Shown: in pieces, positions 52,697 to 61,706 of the stretch
Layout: the number at the start of each line of letters is the position of its first letter
Position numbering within the stretch: the first letter of the stretch is position 1
Source: Sporisorium sorghi
Lineage: Eukaryota > Basidiomycota > Ustilaginomycetes > Ustilaginales > Ustilaginaceae
Direction of reading: 5' to 3'
DNA: 64,000 nt
Assembly: GCA_023212695.1 (NCBI GenBank)
Contig: JALCCG010000067.1
Location: forward strand, 1-64,000
The notes under the pieces: generated by a model
Database searches by the model: none
What the model saw: the letters and a program-made list of their open reading frames with translations, nothing else
What the model was told of the DNA's origin: nothing
Position numbers and translations under genes: made by a program

Positions 52697-54920
52697 ACAC
52701 CTGGTGTTTGGGGTTTCGGGTTTAATCCTCTTTGTTATGATGGTATCTATGCTCACCCCTCGAATAGGACTGCTGATTGCGGAGAAGCAGATAGAACAAG
52801 GCCAAGCTGAGGGGATAGCCAAAGTCATTGACCTTATTCATGAAGAAAGCAGCAGCAACCGGAAATGGGAGATGATCGAGAAGTATGTGATTGTGCCTAG
52901 AGCAACAGAGCTATCTCATCGGTTTGATGTGTTTATTAGTCCGGGGTTCACCAGCACGGGAGGAAGCGCCGATCAGCAGATTCGTTTTACTGAGGATGAA
53001 CGTTTGCCGCTGCTGAATCAATATGTGCTGGGAGCGCAAGCCGGAGAATATATGAAATATGCCGCAATAGAGCTTGCGGAGCATTATTCGATGAATGGTG
53101 ATGTGGAGGGAGCAGCGGATATATTGGAAACCGCTATCCAAAAGTTCGGGGATCTGAGCAGCGGATATTCTCCGGAGCCTGTTCTTTATTCCTATCAGCA
53201 TGAATTGGTGCTGGAGCTTGCGAGCCTCTATGACAGGCTGGACCAGCCTGATCAGGCGGCGCTGCAATATGAGCGATTAGCGAAAGTCCTTTCTGGAGAT
53301 TGGAAGGACATCCATAGTAAGGCCCTTTTATATCACTCGGAAATGCTCCTGCGTCGGGGGAGCCCCCAAGCCGCTATGGACGTGTTGAATCGGATATCAG
53401 AAGGGTCAGGCGGGAACTTTGCAAATTCGGATATCTCAAAACGGGCGAATCAGCTGAAAGGACGGCTGAAGAGGATATTAGACGGAGAGACCTTGTCAAC
53501 GGTAAGCGGAACCTTGCGAAATCGTGAGGGGGATCCGATTCCATTCGCAGGTGTATTTTTACGTAAAAACAACGATCTGAATCACAGTCTGCTGTTAAGC
53601 GAACCGTACCAAATGCTGACAGACGCGAACGGTCGCTATCATTTCGAGGGTGTAGAGCTCGGCAGGTATCAACTCGGCATTGGTTTGAATTACGAACAAA
53701 TCAATGGCAGAACGTGGCCTGTAGAATCGGGGGATTGGGTGGAGGTCGCCCCGGAATCGACACGACGGATTGATGTCACGCTGCAGCCATTGATTCAATT
53801 GACAACTCCAGTAAACCATGATGAGATACGCGGCGACATGATATATTTTGAATGGGAGGCTATACCCGAAGCCGCCTACTATAAACTGAGTATTGGTATC
53901 GAATTTGGCAGCGGATCGATGATGACGGCGATGGATAACTATATTGAAGGGAATTCGCTGCGGGTTGCTGTTCAGGATCTGTATGATCTCAGAATCGGAC
54001 TTTCCTACGAGGATCCGTATGATTGGACGACCGTTGCACCTGAGAGTGTGCTTGGTTACTCCAACCCAGAAGCTCCCTATTTCTGGTCGGTGGATGCTTA
54101 CAAGGATGACGGCACGAAGTTAACAAGCAGCAGCGGCTACCGGCTCAATGAGAGTACCATGGGTTATTTACCGTATTTCTTGTTAAAAGGTCGTGAATTG
54201 ACGCCGGAGGACCAGCTGGTACTCGAACGTAAATATGATGAAGCACTCGCGGCCTATAGCAATAATGTGAGCTCGCATCCAGAAGATATTCACAGCTTAA
54301 GGATGAAACTCCGATTGCAACAGATCAAGGATCAGTTGTCCAAGGATGTAGATAACAGAAGTTCAGAGGAAACCTTATCCGCCCTGCAGGAGATGATCGA
54401 ACGGCATCCGGCACCAAGCTACCTGATGGATTTGACGAATTACTTCTATAATAATGAAGATTGGGACAGTTACAATCCGGCATTCGATCGGTACTCCTTT
54501 GTACGGAGCGAAAGCGAGGATCATTCCTATACCGATTCTCTCCACGCAACAGCGCTTATGAAGCAGGGCAGGCTGGAGGAGGCGGAGAGATGGTTTGCGC
54601 GGGTGATCCGACAGGATAAATCCCACCGTTTTATCGGCAATTACCTCGCAGTTCATATGCTGCACAGCGGTTCGCTGGAAAGCACACTGCAATTGGCCCG
54701 GAAATATCCGGAGCGCATGATGTCAAGCGATACGGATTGGGCTGTTCTGGTGGAGCGAATGCTGATCGAATCTGAGGGAAACTCAGGCTATACCGAGATA
54801 CTGAAAGAGAAATTGCAATGGGGCATGAGCGGAGAGCGGGATGCCATTCAGTTGTGGACGCCGGGAGAGGACTTCCAAGAGATCAAGCCATTCCTTCAGG
54901 CCTTATTACATGTTGATTAA
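52674..54920 (+). CDS. Membrane-anchored TPR/CarboxypepD_reg protein
   Basis: 748 residues starting at TTG 52674, 22 bp before the preceding stop. A hydrophobic anchor (about 8-28, LVFGVSGLILFVMMVSMLTP) places the rest outside. Then helical TPR-like repeats (about 100-260), a carboxypeptidase-regulatory-like domain (about 275-385: GTLRNREGDPIPFAGVFLRK, DANGRYHFEGVELGRYQLGI), an Ig-like segment, and a second TPR set (about 540-748). It is the likely envelope sensor of the sigma/anti-sigma pair, given coupling of the genes. Longer ORFs begin at 52608 within the anti-sigma gene. Confidence 0.72.
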   Translation: MKIRVKIKHLVFGVSGLILFVMMVSMLTPRIGLLIAEKQIEQGQAEGIAKVIDLIHEESSSNRKWEMIEKYVIVPRATELSHRFDVFISPGFTSTGGSADQQIRFTEDERLPLLNQYVLGAQAGEYMKYAAIELAEHYSMNGDVEGAADILETAIQKFGDLSSGYSPEPVLYSYQHELVLELASLYDRLDQPDQAALQYERLAKVLSGDWKDIHSKALLYHSEMLLRRGSPQAAMDVLNRISEGSGGNFANSDISKRANQLKGRLKRILDGETLSTVSGTLRNREGDPIPFAGVFLRKNNDLNHSLLLSEPYQMLTDANGRYHFEGVELGRYQLGIGLNYEQINGRTWPVESGDWVEVAPESTRRIDVTLQPLIQLTTPVNHDEIRGDMIYFEWEAIPEAAYYKLSIGIEFGSGSMMTAMDNYIEGNSLRVAVQDLYDLRIGLSYEDPYDWTTVAPESVLGYSNPEAPYFWSVDAYKDDGTKLTSSSGYRLNESTMGYLPYFLLKGRELTPEDQLVLERKYDEALAAYSNNVSSHPEDIHSLRMKLRLQQIKDQLSKDVDNRSSEETLSALQEMIERHPAPSYLMDLTNYFYNNEDWDSYNPAFDRYSFVRSESEDHSYTDSLHATALMKQGRLEEAERWFARVIRQDKSHRFIGNYLAVHMLHSGSLESTLQLARKYPERMMSSDTDWAVLVERMLIESEGNSGYTEILKEKLQWGMSGERDAIQLWTPGEDFQEIKPFLQALLHVD

Positions 54921-54960
54921 GTAGAGTCGCAGTTTCACTGCTGGATAAAGTGTCTGTATG

Positions 54961-55012
54961 AAAAAAGGCCGCCTATCCAAGTTATCAAAAACTTGGGTGG
55001 ACGGCCTTTTCC
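54961..55012. terminator. Bidirectional intrinsic terminator
   Basis: AAAAAAGGCCG...CCAAGTT/AACTTGG...CGGCCTTTT, a 15-bp-plus stem flanked by A and T runs, between convergent genes. Confidence 0.92.
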
Positions 55013-55021
55013 TCTAAGGAC

Positions 55022-55624
55022 TTAGCTGTATACTTTCACGCGATCTTCAATCGGAGCAAATTCTTTTTCGCCTGGTTCAGCAACCGGTTTACCGAAAGGC
55101 ATTTGAGCGATCAGTTTCCAGCTCTCTGGAATGTTCCATTCGGATTTCACCTTTTCGTCGATCAATGGGTTATAGTGCTGCAGTGATGCACCCAGGCCCT
55201 CTGCCTCCAGGGAAGTCCATACCACGAATTGCAGCATGCCGTTGGATTGGTTGGACCATACCGGGAAGTTGTCTGCATACAGCGCAAAGTTTTGCTGCAG
55301 GCCTGTAACGACGTCATTGTCCTCGAAGAACAGTACTGTACCGTATCCAGCGCGGAATGCGCCCATTTTTTCAGCCGTGGATTTGAATGCTTCTTCGTTA
55401 CCGACAACTTCTTTCAAGATGCCCTCGGTCAGGTTCCACAGCTTGTCATGCTGTTCGCCGAGCAGTACAACGACACGTGCGCTTTGGGAGTTGAAGGAAG
55501 ACGGAGTGTACTTAACAGCTTCGTTCACAATTTCCTGGATACGCTCGTCCGAAATGACAGGGTCCTTGCTGATAGCATAGTGGGAGCGACGATTTTTGAG
55601 TGCAGTTGAAAAATCTTTAGACAT
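55022..55624 (-). CDS. Nitroreductase-family protein (FMN-dependent)
   Basis: 200 residues from ATG 55624, right after AGGAGGTTTTTTCTT; a longer ORF to 55657 lacks a site. The motif MSKDFSTALKNRRSHYAISKD is typical of the NfnB/YdgI type, with the FMN-binding RRSHY and the C-terminal GASLQHYNPLIDEKV. It would reduce nitro compounds, quinones or related electrophiles with NAD(P)H. The palindrome at 55742-55756 is a candidate operator in its upstream region. Confidence 0.88.
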   Translation of the reverse strand: MSKDFSTALKNRRSHYAISKDPVISDERIQEIVNEAVKYTPSSFNSQSARVVVLLGEQHDKLWNLTEGILKEVVGNEEAFKSTAEKMGAFRAGYGTVLFFEDNDVVTGLQQNFALYADNFPVWSNQSNGMLQFVVWTSLEAEGLGASLQHYNPLIDEKVKSEWNIPESWKLIAQMPFGKPVAEPGEKEFAPIEDRVKVYS

Positions 55625-55741
55625 AAGAAAAAACCTCCTGATGTAATGGTGTTGCATAAGCCTGATAAGAAGATGTCCTTTAATTCAGGTAAATATGCAT
55701 TTTAGTGAAGCATTTTGCTCATAATCATTATTCCATATCAA

Positions 55742-55756
55742 CTAACAATTTGTTAG
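55742..55756. promoter_or_regulatory. Perfect 15-bp palindrome upstream of the nitroreductase gene
   Basis: CTAACAATTTGTTAG (7-bp arms, one central T), about 120 bp upstream of the nitroreductase start. It could be a MarR/HxlR-type redox-sensor operator. The AT-rich stretch next to it has TTGACA (minus strand, 55799-55804) as a -35 candidate. Confidence 0.5.
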
Positions 55757-55991
55757 AAATGATATTTATGTTAGCATGTTAATATAATGAGTTGCAAATG
55801 TCAACAATTCAGAACGAAACTCAGAACTAAAAGTTTATCTTTAATACCCGCTTACTGAGAATTAAATCACTTTTTTAAGGTCAGTCCTCTGATAGCTTTA
55901 CACGATATGTCGAAACTTCATATCATGAACAAATCGTGAACAAATGATACGCAGATGAGAAAAATTAAATGATTTTGATTCTCAATTAGGG

Positions 55992-56020
55992 TTGTCGAGT
56001 GAGAATGAGAGTGATATAAT
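55992..56020 (+). promoter_or_regulatory. Promoter of the iron-siderophore operon
   Basis: TTGTCG (55992-55997), 17-bp spacer, TATAAT (56015-56020). The spacer holds TGAGAATGAGAGTGA, a half-match to the Fur box (TGATAATNATTATCA), consistent with iron repression. Confidence 0.6.
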
Positions 56021-56037
56021 GCATATCAGAACGCAAT

Positions 56038-56052
56038 TGATAATCAATCTCA
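56038..56052. promoter_or_regulatory. Candidate Fur box
   Basis: TGATAATCAATCTCA matches the 7-1-7 Fur consensus TGATAATNATTATCA in the first half fully and in about 4 of 7 in the second. It lies between the promoter and the first permease gene. Overlapping, partly matching Fur sites are common in this family of operons. Confidence 0.5.
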
Positions 56053-56116
56053 GTGAGAAGCTGATGAGATTGCGGACTGTCGGATATTCAGAGACATACG
56101 CATAGAAGGAAGAGCC

Positions 56117-57070
56117 ATGAAGATTAGATACTTATTTGCAGCCGTTGTGGTACTCTCCATAATCTCATTATTTATTGGAGTTAAGGACATTTCACCACTG
56201 GAACTGTTCTCCATGTCAGAACAACAACAACATATTATGCTTGTCAGCCGGATCCCGAGGCTTGTCAGTCTTATACTGGCAGGGGTCAGCATGAGTATCT
56301 GCGGATTGATCATGCAGCAGTTAAGTCGCAACAAATTCGTGTCACCGACAACAGCGGGTACGATGGATTCCGCGAGACTTGGAATTTTGGTTGCCATGCT
56401 GGTCTTCACAACAAGCGGTCCACTAATCAAGATGCTTGTGGCATTTGTATTCGCACTAGCGGGAACCTTTATCTTTATGAAGATCCTGGACCGGATCAAG
56501 TTCAAGGACGCCATCTTTATTCCGCTCGTTGGACTGATGTTCGGTAATATTGTTAGTTCGATAGCAACCTTCTTTGCTTACAAATATGATCTTATTCAGA
56601 ATATGTCCGCATGGCTCCAGGGTGATTTCTCCATGATCATCAAGGGACAATATGAAATGCTATATATTAGTATCCCGCTTGTCATTCTGGCCTACCTGTT
56701 CGCTAACAAGTTTACGGTAGCCGGGATGGGAGAGGAGTTTGCAACGAACCTTGGTCTCAAGTACCGGAGAGTTGTGAACCTGGGATTGGTCATTGTAGCG
56801 CTGGTCACCGCATCCGTCGTTCTAACCGTCGGCGTGATTCCTTTTCTCGGTCTGATCATACCTAATATCGTTAGCCTGTATCTGGGAGACCACTTGAAAA
56901 AAAGCCTTTCGCATACCGCGCTGCTGGGGGCCGGATTCGTATTGTTCTGTGACATCCTTGGCAGGATCATCATTTATCCCTATGAGATTCCAATCAGCCT
57001 GACCGTGGGCGTCCTTGGAAGCGGTATATTCATTTTCTTACTGATGAGGAGAAAGGCTTATGACTTATAA
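56117..57070 (+). CDS. yclN: Siderophore ABC permease 1 (FecCD family, YclN-like)
   Basis: 317 residues, about 8-10 membrane segments of the FecCD/BtuC class. SRIPRLVSLILAGVSMSICG at the start and GVIPFLGLIIPNIVSLYLGDH near residue 245 are family marks. The start ATG follows GAAGGAAG. It overlaps the next gene by 11 bp. Order permease-permease-ATPase-binder matches the B. subtilis petrobactin operon yclNOPQ. Confidence 0.85.
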   Translation: MKIRYLFAAVVVLSIISLFIGVKDISPLELFSMSEQQQHIMLVSRIPRLVSLILAGVSMSICGLIMQQLSRNKFVSPTTAGTMDSARLGILVAMLVFTTSGPLIKMLVAFVFALAGTFIFMKILDRIKFKDAIFIPLVGLMFGNIVSSIATFFAYKYDLIQNMSAWLQGDFSMIIKGQYEMLYISIPLVILAYLFANKFTVAGMGEEFATNLGLKYRRVVNLGLVIVALVTASVVLTVGVIPFLGLIIPNIVSLYLGDHLKKSLSHTALLGAGFVLFCDILGRIIIYPYEIPISLTVGVLGSGIFIFLLMRRKAYDL

Positions 57071-58007
57071 AGCCAAAATCGGCCTGTTGGCCGCGGCGGC
57101 AATCATCCTGGTGGCAGTCTTTCTGTTCATTGATCTTGGCAGCAATTGGGACTACGCGCTTCCGAGAAGGATCAAAAAGGTGCTTGCTATTATTCTGACC
57201 GGCGGAGCCATTGCTCTGTCTACCACGGTGTTTCAAACGGTCACGAATAACCGGATACTAACGCCGAGTGTTATGGGATTGGATTCCTTATATATTCTTA
57301 TCCAGACAACGGTAATCTTCGTCTTCGGATCGTTTACGCTGTACAAACTGGGCAGCAATGTGAACTTCCTGATTAATGTCGGAGCCATGATATTGTTTGC
57401 TGGAGTTTTATACAAAATACTGTTCAAAAGGGAAGGGAATAATATTTACTTCCTGCTGCTCATCGGTATGATATTCGGTACGCTGTTCTCCAGCATGTCC
57501 TCCTTCATGGAGGTGCTGATTGATCCGAATGAGTTCCAGTATGTGGCGGACAAAATGTTTGCCAGCTTCAACAACGTAAAGACGGAACTGCTCATTCTTG
57601 CCATGATTGTGGTTGCTTTGTCACTTCTCTATTTTGCTCGATTCGCCAAGTATCTAAACGTGCTTTCACTTGGACGTGAGCAGGCGATCAACCTCGGTGT
57701 GAATTATGATTACGTGGTGAAGCGGCTCCTGATTATTGTCGCGGTTCTGATCTCTGTAGCAACTGCGCTGGTCGGGCCGATTACATTCCTGGGACTTCTT
57801 GTTGTCAATGTTGCCTATGAAGTTATGAAGACATATCGGCATTCATACTTAATCACAGCTTCTATACTTATTAGCATCATCGCGTTAGTGGGCGGTCAAC
57901 TGGTTGTCGAACGGGTGTTTTCGTTCTCCACAACGCTCAGTGTTATCATCAACTTCATCGGCGGTGTCTACTTCATATACCTGCTACTAAAGGAGAGTAA
58001 AGCATGA
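57060..58007 (+). CDS. yclO: Siderophore ABC permease 2 (FecCD family, YclO-like)
   Basis: 315 residues, FecCD-type membrane protein with LPRRIKKVLAIILTGGAIAL at the start and VGPITFLGLLVVNVAYEVMK near residue 240. It overlaps both neighbours by 11 and 4 bp, so it is translationally coupled. It should form the heterodimeric channel with the first permease. Confidence 0.85.
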   Translation: MTYKAKIGLLAAAAIILVAVFLFIDLGSNWDYALPRRIKKVLAIILTGGAIALSTTVFQTVTNNRILTPSVMGLDSLYILIQTTVIFVFGSFTLYKLGSNVNFLINVGAMILFAGVLYKILFKREGNNIYFLLLIGMIFGTLFSSMSSFMEVLIDPNEFQYVADKMFASFNNVKTELLILAMIVVALSLLYFARFAKYLNVLSLGREQAINLGVNYDYVVKRLLIIVAVLISVATALVGPITFLGLLVVNVAYEVMKTYRHSYLITASILISIIALVGGQLVVERVFSFSTTLSVIINFIGGVYFIYLLLKESKA

Positions 58008-58762
58008 TCCAGGTTACGAACGTATCGAAAGTCTATAGCGGCAAAAAAGTCGTTGATAACGTGTCGGTTACGATCCCGAAGGGGCAAATCACTTCCTTTA
58101 TCGGCCCTAACGGTGCCGGTAAAAGTACTTTGCTGTCCATGATAAGCAGATTAACGGGCAAGGACAGCGGTCAAATTACGGTGGATGGCAAAGAGGTCAG
58201 CCAGTGGAAAAGCAGCGACCTTGCGAAGAAGGTTTCGATTCTGAAGCAATCTAACCATATCAGCCTTCGTTTGACGGTGCGGGAACTCGTATCTTTTGGC
58301 CGATTCCCTTACTCTCAAGGCAGGTTGAATGCGGAAGATGAGAAGTTCGTGGATGAAGCGATCTCGTATATGGAGCTCGGAGATATGCAGCATAAATTTC
58401 TTCATCAGCTCAGCGGCGGTCAAACCCAGCGTGCATACATCGCTATGGTTATCGCCCAGAATACAGAGTATATTTTGCTGGATGAGCCACTGAACAATCT
58501 GGATATGAAACACTCCGTGCAGATCATGAAGATTCTGCGAAAGCTTGTCGCCGATATGAATAAAACGATTGTCATCGTGATTCATGATATCAACTTCGCT
58601 TCCTTCTACTCGGATTACATCGTTGCATTGAAAGATGGTGCTATTGAGAGCGAAGGGAAGACCGAGAGCATCATTCAGAGCAATGTTCTGCGCGGAATCT
58701 ACGACATGGACATTGAGATTGAAGAGATTAACGACAATAGAGTATGTGTATACTACGCCTAA
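58004..58762 (+). CDS. yclP: Siderophore ABC ATPase (YclP-like)
   Basis: 252 residues. Walker A GPNGAGKST, Q-loop near SILKQSNHISL, signature LSGGQTQRAYIAMVIAQ, Walker B YILLDEPLNNLDM and H-loop VIHDINFA. This is the FepC-type ATPase. Its ATG overlaps the permease stop (ATGA). A hairpin at 58784-58823 separates it from the binding-protein gene. Confidence 0.92.
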   Translation: MIQVTNVSKVYSGKKVVDNVSVTIPKGQITSFIGPNGAGKSTLLSMISRLTGKDSGQITVDGKEVSQWKSSDLAKKVSILKQSNHISLRLTVRELVSFGRFPYSQGRLNAEDEKFVDEAISYMELGDMQHKFLHQLSGGQTQRAYIAMVIAQNTEYILLDEPLNNLDMKHSVQIMKILRKLVADMNKTIVIVIHDINFASFYSDYIVALKDGAIESEGKTESIIQSNVLRGIYDMDIEIEEINDNRVCVYYA

Positions 58763-58783
58763 TCTATAACAACGTTTGTAAGG

Positions 58784-58823
58784 GATAAGGAACGGTTCAA
58801 CTGCCATCGGCAGGTTCCTTATC
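58784..58823 (+). other. Strong hairpin between ATPase and binding-protein genes
   Basis: GATAAGGAAC/GTTCCTTATC outer stem (10 bp) with inner CTGCC/GGCAG around ATC and a 7-nt bulge; no T run follows. It may stabilise the mRNA or favour a higher level of the binding protein. Confidence 0.7.
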
Positions 58824-58971
58824 TCTGCTAAAATAGCTGGGGCTGCCTTGCGAAGGGACGGCATGATTCAATCTGTCCTTATTTAATTACTAATTCAACC
58901 ATACATTCAAATATATGTTGAAGATCAATATGAAGCAGGAAAATACAAATATAAAAGATGGGGTGTACGTA

Positions 58972-59946
58972 ATGAAAAAATGGTTAACTTTATTCATGGT
59001 AGTAATGTTCACGATTGTACTCGCAGCTTGTGGTCAAGACGATAAAACAACAGGTGCCGGTGGCGGAGACGCTGCAGGGGATACGCCTCCAGCCGAAGCG
59101 GAAACAATTAAGATCACCCACCAGCTTGGTGAAACCGATGTACCGAAGAACCCTTCACGTCTGGTTGTATTCGATTTTGGTATTCTGGATTCCGTAGATA
59201 AATTGGGCGTTGAAGTATTAGGCGTTCCGCAAGCGAATATTCCTGCTTACTTGTCCAAATTTGAAGACAAGAAGTACGAGAATGTAGGAAGCCTGAAAGA
59301 GCCGGACTTTGAGAAAATCAACAGCATTGATCCCGATCTGATCATCATTTCCGGCAGACAGCAAGATGCCTATGAGGAACTGAGCAAAATTGCTCCAACG
59401 ATCTTCTTGGGCGTGGATACAAGCAAATACATGGAATCCTTCAAATCCAACATGAACACGCTTGGTCAAATCTTTGGTAAAGAAGCAGAAGTTGAGAAAG
59501 AAATGGCTGCCATCGATGAGAACATCAAAGCGCTGAATGAAAAAGCAACGGCAACAGGCAAGAAGGCATTGATCATTCTTGCTAACGAAGGCAAAATCAG
59601 TGCATACGGTCCAGGTTCCCGTTTTGGTATTCTGCATGATGTGTTTGGTTTCGGAGCAATAGATCCTAACATCGAAGTCAGCACACATGGTAAAGATATT
59701 TCGAACGAGTACATTGTAGAGATGAACCCTGACTATCTGTTTGTGGTTGACCGCGGTGCAGCTGTTGCCACTGGCGAAGGGGAATCAGGCGCTAAAGCGG
59801 TAGTTGAGAATGAGCTTGTAAAAACAACCAATGCCGCTAAAGACGGAAACATCGTTTACTTGAACCCGGATTTTTGGTATCTTTCCGGCGGCGGGTTGAC
59901 TTCCGTATCTGAAATGATTACTGAAGTTGACGCAGCTATTAAATAA
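58972..59946 (+). CDS. yclQ: Siderophore-binding lipoprotein (YclQ-like)
   Basis: 324 residues from ATG 58972 (GATGGGGTG upstream; a longer frame from 58915 has no such site). Signal peptide with lipobox LAAC (Cys20), an acidic linker, then the FhuD-like fold: PSRLVVFDFGILDSVDKLGV, NVGSLKEPDFEKINSIDPDLIIIS and VYLNPDFWYLSGGG. It pairs with the FecCD permeases and ATPase in the YclNOPQ arrangement, so petrobactin or a related siderophore is the likely ligand. Confidence 0.9.
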   Translation: MKKWLTLFMVVMFTIVLAACGQDDKTTGAGGGDAAGDTPPAEAETIKITHQLGETDVPKNPSRLVVFDFGILDSVDKLGVEVLGVPQANIPAYLSKFEDKKYENVGSLKEPDFEKINSIDPDLIIISGRQQDAYEELSKIAPTIFLGVDTSKYMESFKSNMNTLGQIFGKEAEVEKEMAAIDENIKALNEKATATGKKALIILANEGKISAYGPGSRFGILHDVFGFGAIDPNIEVSTHGKDISNEYIVEMNPDYLFVVDRGAAVATGEGESGAKAVVENELVKTTNAAKDGNIVYLNPDFWYLSGGGLTSVSEMITEVDAAIK

Positions 59947-59987
59947 TCCAAGACCCTTTTCGAAGGGAACGGTAATGAACATAGAAG

Positions 59988-60032
59988 ACACCGGAGCAGC
60001 TTTTACCAGGCGCTCCGGTGTTTTATTTTTTT
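59988..60032 (+). terminator. Intrinsic terminator of the siderophore operon
   Basis: ACACCGGAGC/GCTCCGGTGT stem with a 14-nt loop, followed by TTTTATTTTTTT. Confidence 0.92.
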
Positions 60033-60089
60033 GCATTAGGGTAAGTGGTTAACGGATAATAAGATAAGGCAGATGTTGACGTAATGAGA

Positions 60090-60101
60090 TGATGATCATC
60101 A
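60090..60101. promoter_or_regulatory. 12-bp palindrome upstream of the aldehyde dehydrogenase gene
   Basis: TGATGATCATCA, a perfect palindrome 44 bp before the start codon. It may be an operator, but short palindromes also occur by chance. Confidence 0.3.
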
Positions 60102-60144
60102 GGCTCGCTCAACCTGGAATAGTCGATTAGGAGGAGGTCTTTAT

Positions 60145-61569
60145 ATGTATCGGAATCAAATCTATATAGATGGACAATGGGTCCAGACCGAAGAGCAAAT
60201 GGACGTATATAATCCGGCGGACGGGAAGGTTATAGGCACCGTGCCTAAAGGCGGCAAGAGAGAAGCCCAGCAAGCGGTGGATGCTGCAGCGGCAGCTTTT
60301 TCGGATTGGTCCGGCAGAACCGCGAATGATCGCGGGGAACTGCTTCGCCGGTGGCATCAGTTAATTGCAGATCATACGGATGAATTGGCCCGAATCATGA
60401 CCACGGAGCAGGGGAAACCGCTGAAGGAAGCAGCAGGCGAGATCCGATATGCCAACAGCTTTGTTGATTGGTATGCGGAAGAAGGTAAACGAATATATGG
60501 CGAGACCATACCCGGTTCTTCCAGTCGTCAACGTATCATCGTGACCAAGCAACCAGTGGGTGTTGTAGCTGCCATTACGCCTTGGAACTTCCCGGCTTCG
60601 ATGATTACACGCAAGGTAGCCCCTGCGCTGGCAGCTGGCTGCACGGTAGTTATCAAGCCGTCCGGTGAGACGCCATTCACGGCGATCAAGCTGGTGGAGC
60701 TAGCAGATGAGGCGGGCATTCCTGCCGGGGTAATCAACATCGTAACCGGACCTTCAAGTGATATCGCTGACGTGTGGCAGAAGGACAGTCGGGTGAGAAA
60801 ACTGTCATTCACGGGTTCAACCGAAGTGGGGAAACAACTGATGGCTGGCGCTGCGGCCAATGTGAAGAAAATATCGCTGGAGCTTGGTGGTCATGCTCCA
60901 TTTATCGTGACAGATCAGGCAGACCTGGATCAAGCAGCAGCGGGATTAATCTCTTCCAAGTTCCGCAATGGGGGACAGACCTGTGTATGTGCCAACCGGA
61001 TTTATGTTCAAGAATCAGTTGCGGAGAAGTTCGCAGCGAAGTTTACGGAGCTTGTCAAACAATTGAGGGTGGGGAATGGACTGGAGAACGGAATCGATAT
61101 CGGACCCTTGATTAACGAGGAGGCTGTGGATAAAGTCGTTCGACAGATCAAGGATGCGGAAGAGAAGGGCGGCGTTATATTGGCTGGCGGTCAAGCTCTC
61201 CCTGATCTGGGAGGCAACTATGTCGAGCCAACCGTGATCATCAATGCCACGGATGACATGGAGTGCATGAATGAGGAGACCTTCGGTCCTCTTGCACCCA
61301 TTACCACCTTCAAAACCATAGACGAAGCGGTCAAGCGAGCCAATAACAGTCCTTACGGATTGGCTGCCTATGTGTTTACGCAGAATTTGGGCGAAGCGGT
61401 CAAAATCGCGGAATCTCTCGATTATGGCATCGTGGGAGTGAATGACCCTGTACCTTCCACCGCTCAAGCTCCGTTTGGCGGATTTAAAGAGAGCGGACTG
61501 GGCCGGGAAGGCGGCCATTACGGAATGGAGGAATTCCTGGAGGTGAAGTACATTTCGCTTGGTTTGTAA
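60145..61569 (+). CDS. gabD: NAD(P)-dependent succinate-semialdehyde-type aldehyde dehydrogenase
   Basis: 474 residues. The catalytic Cys lies in NGGQTCVCANRIY (about 279), the general base Glu in LELGGHAPFIV (about 246), and GSTEVGKQLM and PWNFPASMITRKVAPALAAG are cofactor-binding motifs. CVCANR is the SSADH-type catalytic loop of GabD proteins, which oxidise succinate semialdehyde to succinate; other short semialdehydes are possible. AGGAGGAGG precedes the start. It is monocistronic here. Confidence 0.85.
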   Translation: MYRNQIYIDGQWVQTEEQMDVYNPADGKVIGTVPKGGKREAQQAVDAAAAAFSDWSGRTANDRGELLRRWHQLIADHTDELARIMTTEQGKPLKEAAGEIRYANSFVDWYAEEGKRIYGETIPGSSSRQRIIVTKQPVGVVAAITPWNFPASMITRKVAPALAAGCTVVIKPSGETPFTAIKLVELADEAGIPAGVINIVTGPSSDIADVWQKDSRVRKLSFTGSTEVGKQLMAGAAANVKKISLELGGHAPFIVTDQADLDQAAAGLISSKFRNGGQTCVCANRIYVQESVAEKFAAKFTELVKQLRVGNGLENGIDIGPLINEEAVDKVVRQIKDAEEKGGVILAGGQALPDLGGNYVEPTVIINATDDMECMNEETFGPLAPITTFKTIDEAVKRANNSPYGLAAYVFTQNLGEAVKIAESLDYGIVGVNDPVPSTAQAPFGGFKESGLGREGGHYGMEEFLEVKYISLGL

Positions 61570-61662
61570 GAGCGGAATGAGTATTGCAATATTCAATGAA
61601 CATGGACAAGCTGAGCTGTCCAAACGAATTTAAGCCGTACTGCATCGGGGCAACAAAAATTC

Positions 61663-61703
61663 AGGGGCGTCCTCCAGGTTCAGACCTGGAGAACGCCCCT
61701 TTT
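61663..61703. terminator. Bidirectional intrinsic terminator
   Basis: AGGGGCGT..TCCAGGT/ACCTGGA..ACGCCCCT with loop TCAG and T run. It lies between the convergent aldehyde dehydrogenase and oxidoreductase genes. Confidence 0.9.
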
Positions 61704-61706
61704 GAG

